Assembly: GCA_027339635.1 (NCBI GenBank)
Contig: DAHWNZ010000013.1
Span: forward strand, 1 to 46,197
Reading direction: 5' to 3'
DNA: 46,197 nt
Origin: AG-12 sp027339635
GTDB lineage: Bacteria; Chloroflexota; Dormibacteria; Aeolococcales; Bog-877
Each line of letters opens with the position of its first letter. The first letter of the stretch is position 1. This document shows positions 42,228 through 46,197 of this stretch, one piece after another. Both the position numbers and the translations under genes were made by a program. The notes under the pieces were generated by a model. It made no database searches. It saw nothing but the letters and a program-made list of their open reading frames with translations, and was not told the origin of the DNA.

Positions 42228-44177
42228 TCAACTGCTGAAGGAGTAGTACTGGGGATAGATCTCGTCGTAGACGCCCTGGCCGTAGTGGCTGAGATTGCTC
42301 TTGTACATCGTCAGCTGATATGGCTGGTTGGGCATGTACACCACCGGCAACTGCTTGGCGATGTAGTCCTCGTAGTTGAAGAGAGCCGTGGTCTCCGCCG
42401 CCGCCGTCGAGGCGTTGTGGGTTGCAGCGATCAGGCTGTTCGCCTCGGAGCTGTTGTAGTAGCCGGGGTTGCTCGAGGCGCCCGTCTGGAACAGCTCACC
42501 GCCGGTCGGCAGATAGTCGGGGGAGTAGACCCAGCCGCCGCCCCAGTTTGCCAGCTCCCAGTTGCTGCAGGGCTTGGCGTCCGTGCAGGCACTGCCGAAG
42601 GCGGTGCTGATCACCTGGGAGAACGGAGCGGTTGAGAGGGTCAGGTCGATTCCGGCGTACTGCTTGGCCGCGGACTGCAGCGTTTCCATCTGATTGGTGA
42701 GCGCGGTCGTCCCACTCGCATAGAGAAGGTCGAAGCTCGCAGCCTGGCCGGACTTGATGCCGGCACCACAGTCACCGGCGGCCGTTCCCGGCTTGGAGCA
42801 GACGCTGGTGCCACCAGGGTTGACGGTCCAGCCGTTGTCCTTGAGCAGGCTCACTGCCTTGCTCGGGCTGTACGGATAGATCTGGCCCTTGGCTTCAAGT
42901 GGGCTCTCGTCAGGGTTGTTCTTTGGATAGGTTGGTACAGGTCCGTTGTCGATAGACCCATAGCCTGCCAGGAAGTCCTTGCTGTACTCGGGTTGGTTGA
43001 CCAACGACTGGAAGGCCTGCCGGAAGTACAGCTGCTTGAAGATCGGGCCGACCGTCGGGTTGGTGAAGTTGTAGGGGAAGTAGACGAACCCGAAGTCGTA
43101 CCAGGGAGCGAAGCTGTAGCCCTCGCTCTTCTCAAGCCCGGCCTTCTGGGCGATGTCCTGAGCGGGGATGTATCCGATGGTCAGGCTGCCGCTGTGAATT
43201 TCGTTGAACTCGGCAGTGTCGCTGGTGAAGGGTTCCTCCTCGAAGGCCGAGATGGTCGGCTTGGGGGATCCCGAGTAGTTCTTGTTGGGGACCATCTTCA
43301 CGAACCCACTGGTCGTGAACTGGCTCAACTTGAAGGGGCCGTCGACCACCTGCCACAGCGGGTTGCTGGCGTAGGTTGAAAGAGCCTGGGACTGAAGGTT
43401 GAGGAACTGTGCGACCCCGAGTGCCCCACTGGTCCCGGTCCCGGGGTTGGTGGGCTGGTACTGGGTCGGGCTGGTCCCGGAGATCGCGCTCCTGGCCTCC
43501 GCTTGGGCGTCGTAGTTGCCGATCGGCCCAGACGTTGAGAGCTCATCCCATGACGCCTGCGGCAGCGGGTAGATCTGGCTCAGCTCGTTGTAGGTGAACC
43601 AGGTCGGGTTGTAGGCGGCGTTGAGGTTCATCTGCACCGTGTAGGTGCCGGTCGCCTTGTAGCTCACCACGTTGAAGGGGAATCCTCCGGCGACCTCCGC
43701 TCCCCACCCAGGGCCGGGGGCGCTGCTGGTCCCGACCGCCGGCGCGTTCGGCGCCGTCGCGGCGGCGAGCAGGTTCATCCAGAAGATCACGTCTCTGGAG
43801 GTGATCGGGGTGCCGTTGGACCACTGCCAGTGCTTCATGGTGATCGTGACGGTCTTGTTGCCGTTGCTGAAGACCGGCGGGTTGGCAACGCTCAGGCCCT
43901 TGTTCAGAATGGGCTCTCCGGAAACGGTCCCAAACCAGTACAACGGCAGGTACATGTTCTGGGAGAAGTCGGACAGGTTGGTGACGCTGAAGTAGCTGCC
44001 ACTGGCCAGCGGCAGGATGTAGTTGGGCGCGGCGTTCGCACCCTCGGCGAAGGTCACAACTCCCCCCGAGACTGTCTTGGGAGCCGTCGTGGTACCCCCG
44101 CAGGCTGCCACGAAGAGAGCTGCCGCGGTGGCAACCCCCGCCATGCGCCAGAACGAGAGCTTCGGAATGCTTCTCAC
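42228..44177 (-). CDS. Peptide-type ABC transporter substrate-binding lipoprotein (SBP 4)
   Basis: A 649-residue family-5 receptor, close in sequence to SBP 1 and SBP 2 through shared blocks such as NPLWQVVDGPFKLSQFTTSGFVKMVPN and PKPTISAFEEEPFTSDTAEF. The signal peptide ends in lipobox VAAC. Four conserved cysteines (SVCSKPGTAAGDCG and CTDAKPCSNW) recur. GTG 44177 is chosen because cacAGGAGGGT lies 12 bases before it, as in the paralogs; the frame extends to ATG 44213, which lacks a ribosome site. It heads the operon with DppB, DppC and the IstA-like gene. Confidence 0.9.
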   Translation of the reverse strand: MRSIPKLSFWRMAGVATAAALFVAACGGTTTAPKTVSGGVVTFAEGANAAPNYILPLASGSYFSVTNLSDFSQNMYLPLYWFGTVSGEPILNKGLSVANPPVFSNGNKTVTITMKHWQWSNGTPITSRDVIFWMNLLAAATAPNAPAVGTSSAPGPGWGAEVAGGFPFNVVSYKATGTYTVQMNLNAAYNPTWFTYNELSQIYPLPQASWDELSTSGPIGNYDAQAEARSAISGTSPTQYQPTNPGTGTSGALGVAQFLNLQSQALSTYASNPLWQVVDGPFKLSQFTTSGFVKMVPNKNYSGSPKPTISAFEEEPFTSDTAEFNEIHSGSLTIGYIPAQDIAQKAGLEKSEGYSFAPWYDFGFVYFPYNFTNPTVGPIFKQLYFRQAFQSLVNQPEYSKDFLAGYGSIDNGPVPTYPKNNPDESPLEAKGQIYPYSPSKAVSLLKDNGWTVNPGGTSVCSKPGTAAGDCGAGIKSGQAASFDLLYASGTTALTNQMETLQSAAKQYAGIDLTLSTAPFSQVISTAFGSACTDAKPCSNWELANWGGGWVYSPDYLPTGGELFQTGASSNPGYYNSSEANSLIAATHNASTAAAETTALFNYEDYIAKQLPVVYMPNQPYQLTMYKSNLSHYGQGVYDEIYPQYYSFSS

Positions 44178-44215
44178 GTGTCTTCTTACCCTCCTGTGCC
44201 CTGATACGTCCATGA

Positions 44216-44255
44216 CGCCACCCGAAGTGGCGCGCCCGTGGAACTCTAGTCCACG
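44216..44255. promoter_or_regulatory. Two inverted repeats upstream of SBP 4
   Basis: cgccac-ccgaa-gtggcg at 44216-44232 and cgtgga-actctag-tccacg at 44237-44255. On the minus strand the second repeat encloses TAGAGT, a possible -10 element, without a good -35. The first would be near the mRNA start. They are operator candidates for the transporter operon. Confidence 0.4.
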
Positions 44256-44291
44256 CGGCGTGAGGATCTTAGAGGAGAAGGGTGGCTCCCG

Positions 44292-44933
44292 TCATCCCCC
44301 ATCAGGGTGATTGTCAGGAGCCGACGCCGCAGCCGTCTGAGGTATCAGGCCCTGCTTCCAGGCCCGCAGCACCGCCCCCGCGCGGTCGACCGCCCCGAGT
44401 TTGGCCAGGATGTGGCTGACGTGGGTCTTGACGGTGTTCTCGCTCAAGTAGAGGGTGGTGGCAATGTCCCTGTTGGTCATCTCGCGGGCCATGCAGGAGA
44501 GGACCTCGAGTTCCCGCTGGCTCAGCAGCAGATCACCTGCCGACACCATCGGCCGGTCCAGGAGGGACTCGCCCGCAGCGACCCTGCGGATCGCGGCGAC
44601 CAGCTCCGGCCGGCCCACATCCTTGAGGAGATAGCCGACGGCTCCGGCCCTGAAGCTGGGGACCACGTAATTCTCGTGACCGAAGGTGGTCAGCATCACC
44701 ACCCTCGACTCCGGGCGCAGGCGCAGGATCTCGCGCAGGGCCTCGATCCCGTCGAGGACCGGCATCTGCACATCCATCAGCACCACATCGGGGGCGAGTT
44801 CAACCGTCGCTCGGACGGCCTCATCCCCGTCCCCGACGTCGGCCACGACCTTCAGGTCCGTCTCCACCTCAAGCATGGCGCAGATCCCCTGACGCACGAC
44901 CGGGTGGTCGTCCGCGACCACGATCCTGATCAC
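44292..44933 (-). CDS. NarL/LuxR-family response regulator
   Basis: A 213-residue regulator: receiver with D8/D9, phospho-acceptor D54 (VVLMDVQMP) and K104 (YLLKDVGRP), then a LuxR-type helix-turn-helix (LSQRELEVLSCMAREMTNRDIATTLYLSENTVKTHVSHIL). GTG 44933 overlaps the kinase stop (GTGA), fixing the start. The gene lies 115 bp before the SBP 4 operon on the same strand, so that operon is an obvious candidate target. Confidence 0.92.
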   Translation of the reverse strand: MIRIVVADDHPVVRQGICAMLEVETDLKVVADVGDGDEAVRATVELAPDVVLMDVQMPVLDGIEALREILRLRPESRVVMLTTFGHENYVVPSFRAGAVGYLLKDVGRPELVAAIRRVAAGESLLDRPMVSAGDLLLSQRELEVLSCMAREMTNRDIATTLYLSENTVKTHVSHILAKLGAVDRAGAVLRAWKQGLIPQTAAASAPDNHPDGG

Positions 44934-46197
44934 CGGGCGCCCAGTGGCACCTGAGCGTCGCCGCAGGGAACCTGCAGCACCACCTTGGTGCCCTCCCCAG
45001 GGCGGCTGTCCAGCTCGAGCGTGCCTCCGCAGGCCGTGGCGCGCTCTCTCATCGAGGTTATCCCAAAGCTTCCGGCGCGCCTTGGGCCCGAGGGCTCGAA
45101 GCCGGCCCCGTCGTCGCTGACCGTGACCCGGAGGGAATGTTCGGCCCTGACCATCTCGACCTGGACGCAATTGGGAGACCCATGGTGCAGGGAATTCGCA
45201 ACCGCCTCCTGAATGACCCTGAACACCGCGACCTCGACGCCCGCCGGCAGCTTGATTCCCTTGAGCCCCCGAATCCGCACCGAGGTCTTGGTGCCGGTGC
45301 GCTCTCCCAAACGGGCCAGCTCGTCCCGGACCGCTCCGGCCAGGCCCGCTCTTTCAAGGCCCTCAGGACGGAGGTCCCAGACTGAGCGCCTGGCTTCTTG
45401 CAGGCTCTCCCGGGCCAGATCGGTCGCGTGGTCAACCGCCTCCCTGGCCCTTGACGGCTCCCTGCCGAGCCACGCCTCGGCCGCCTGGAGCTGCACGATG
45501 ATCCCGGTGAGGCCCTGAGCCAGGGTGTCATGGATCTCTCGGGCCAGGCGGTTGCGCTCATTGATGGTCGCCAGCTCCTGGGTGTCGGCGAACAGCTGAG
45601 CGTTGCGCAGGGCCAGCGCCAGCTGGCCGCCGACGACCGACAGCAGGGCGAGCTGGCGGTCGGTGAAGGGCTCGGCCCGCCGCAGGGCCAGGTAACCAAC
45701 CAGAGCCGCTCCGGTGATTAAGGGGACCAGGAGCAGCCCATCCATCTGGCACGGCATCCGGATCGGCGAGGTCTCGACGCGCTCAAGCGCCTCGGCCAGG
45801 TCCGCCCCGGAGGGCGCGCCAGCCCTTCGCCCCGAACGGCCCACCAGGCGCACGCCGGAGGGCTCCAGGCGGTCCGCGAGCAGGACGCTGACCTCGTCGA
45901 GGCCCCACACCTGACCGAGCTGGGTGGCGGCGGTCGTGGCCACGTCCGACACCACCAGGGATCGCCCCATCTCCCCGGTGACCGAGTTCAGGGTTGCCAG
46001 CTCCTGGTTGCGCAGGGTCAGCTCCTCGGTGCGCTCGCTTACCTTGTGCTCCAACTCCCGCTGGGACTCCTCTATCTCAAGGCGCTGTTGGACCAGGCGC
46101 GCCCGCATGTCGTCGAGCGTCCGCTCGAGCATGCCAATCTCATCTCCGGTCGCGGATGACACCGCCACGACCGTGTTCAGGTCCCCGCCGGCTATGC
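44930..46197 (-). CDS. HAMP-GAF sensor histidine kinase, N-terminus cut by window edge
   Basis: 421 codons to the window end. The visible part starts within a HAMP domain (IAGGDLNTVVAVSSATGDEIGMLERTLDDM), then a coiled coil (LEIEESQRELEHKVSERTEELTLRNQEL), a GAF-like domain (LNSVTGEMGRSL to RNAQLFADTQEL), HisKA_3 with the phospho-acceptor in NRLAREIHDTLAQGL and HATPase (AVANSLHHGS, SDDGAGF, FGITSMRERATACGG). The HAMP domain means that the missing part should contain transmembrane segments and perhaps an extracellular sensor. It is translationally coupled to the response regulator. Confidence 0.9.
   Translation of the reverse strand, partial: IAGGDLNTVVAVSSATGDEIGMLERTLDDMRARLVQQRLEIEESQRELEHKVSERTEELTLRNQELATLNSVTGEMGRSLVVSDVATTAATQLGQVWGLDEVSVLLADRLEPSGVRLVGRSGRRAGAPSGADLAEALERVETSPIRMPCQMDGLLLVPLITGAALVGYLALRRAEPFTDRQLALLSVVGGQLALALRNAQLFADTQELATINERNRLAREIHDTLAQGLTGIIVQLQAAEAWLGREPSRAREAVDHATDLARESLQEARRSVWDLRPEGLERAGLAGAVRDELARLGERTGTKTSVRIRGLKGIKLPAGVEVAVFRVIQEAVANSLHHGSPNCVQVEMVRAEHSLRVTVSDDGAGFEPSGPRRAGSFGITSMRERATACGGTLELDSRPGEGTKVVLQVPCGDAQVPLGAR

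Noticed and set aside
8822..44255. One shared operator for the SBP 2 and SBP 4 promoters
   Set aside because: Both have CCAC/GTGG arms, but the arm order is reversed (CCAC...GTGG versus GTGGA...TCCAC) and spacers differ, so they are not the same site.
1..46197. tRNA genes, rRNA, CRISPR arrays, complete insertion sequences
   Set aside because: I looked for T-loop motifs, regularly spaced repeats and terminal inverted repeats with transposase genes and saw none; the only transposase-like gene lacks catalytic residues and partners.

Overview
The window is 46 kb of high-GC, gene-dense DNA from a bacterium that starts many genes with GTG or TTG, anchors solute receptors as lipoproteins and uses F420-type oxidoreductases. 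DosT/DevS-like and NarL-type two-component systems add to a picture that fits Actinomycetota or a neighbouring terrabacterial phylum (Chloroflexota, Dormibacterota). The sequence alone does not decide between these. I saw no rRNA, tRNA, CRISPR array or complete insertion sequence.

Layout. Positions 1-1300 hold the end of a pentapeptide-repeat protein (+) and a lactonase-like metallo-beta-lactamase-fold hydrolase (-). Positions 1438-1843 hold a strong promoter, a 150-nt leader with an intrinsic terminator, and a 59-residue unknown protein. Positions 2.4-8.9 kb hold two family-5 peptide-type binding lipoproteins flanking an Xaa-Pro aminopeptidase-like M24 enzyme, and 9.2-10.7 kb a DEAD-box RNA helicase. 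Positions 10.8-19.2 kb form a complete beta-oxidation-type module: acyl-CoA ligase, two acyl-CoA dehydrogenase subunits, two SDRs, a MaoC hydratase and an F420-dependent oxidoreductase on the minus strand, with a divergent thiolase. Positions 19.1-23.4 kb carry an MFS exporter, two small membrane proteins, a GH3 lipoprotein and a universal stress protein. Positions 23.8-25.7 kb carry two more SDRs, and 25.8-29.8 kb an SBP-DppB-DppC transporter operon that looks less GC-biased. Positions 30.2-33.4 kb encode a two-component operon with two kinases and one regulator, preceded by an ArdC-like protein and a PiT transporter. Positions 35.8-39.0 kb carry citrate synthase, an ATP-grasp enzyme and NfuA. 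Positions 39.1-44.2 kb hold a second SBP-DppB-DppC operon whose fourth gene is an IS21 IstA-like protein lacking all three catalytic acids. The window ends in another NarL-type two-component pair.

Theme. Four paralogous binding lipoproteins and two permease pairs, but no transporter ATPase, point to a lifestyle of scavenging peptides or similar oligomers. The M24 peptidase next to two receptors could process imported peptides. The beta-oxidation module would feed acetyl-CoA towards citrate synthase. The least expected items are the catalytically dead IstA-like gene in a transporter operon, the promoter-leader-terminator device at 1.4-1.8 kb, and the operator-bearing promoter that fires into a 92-codon leader ORF ahead of the second receptor gene.
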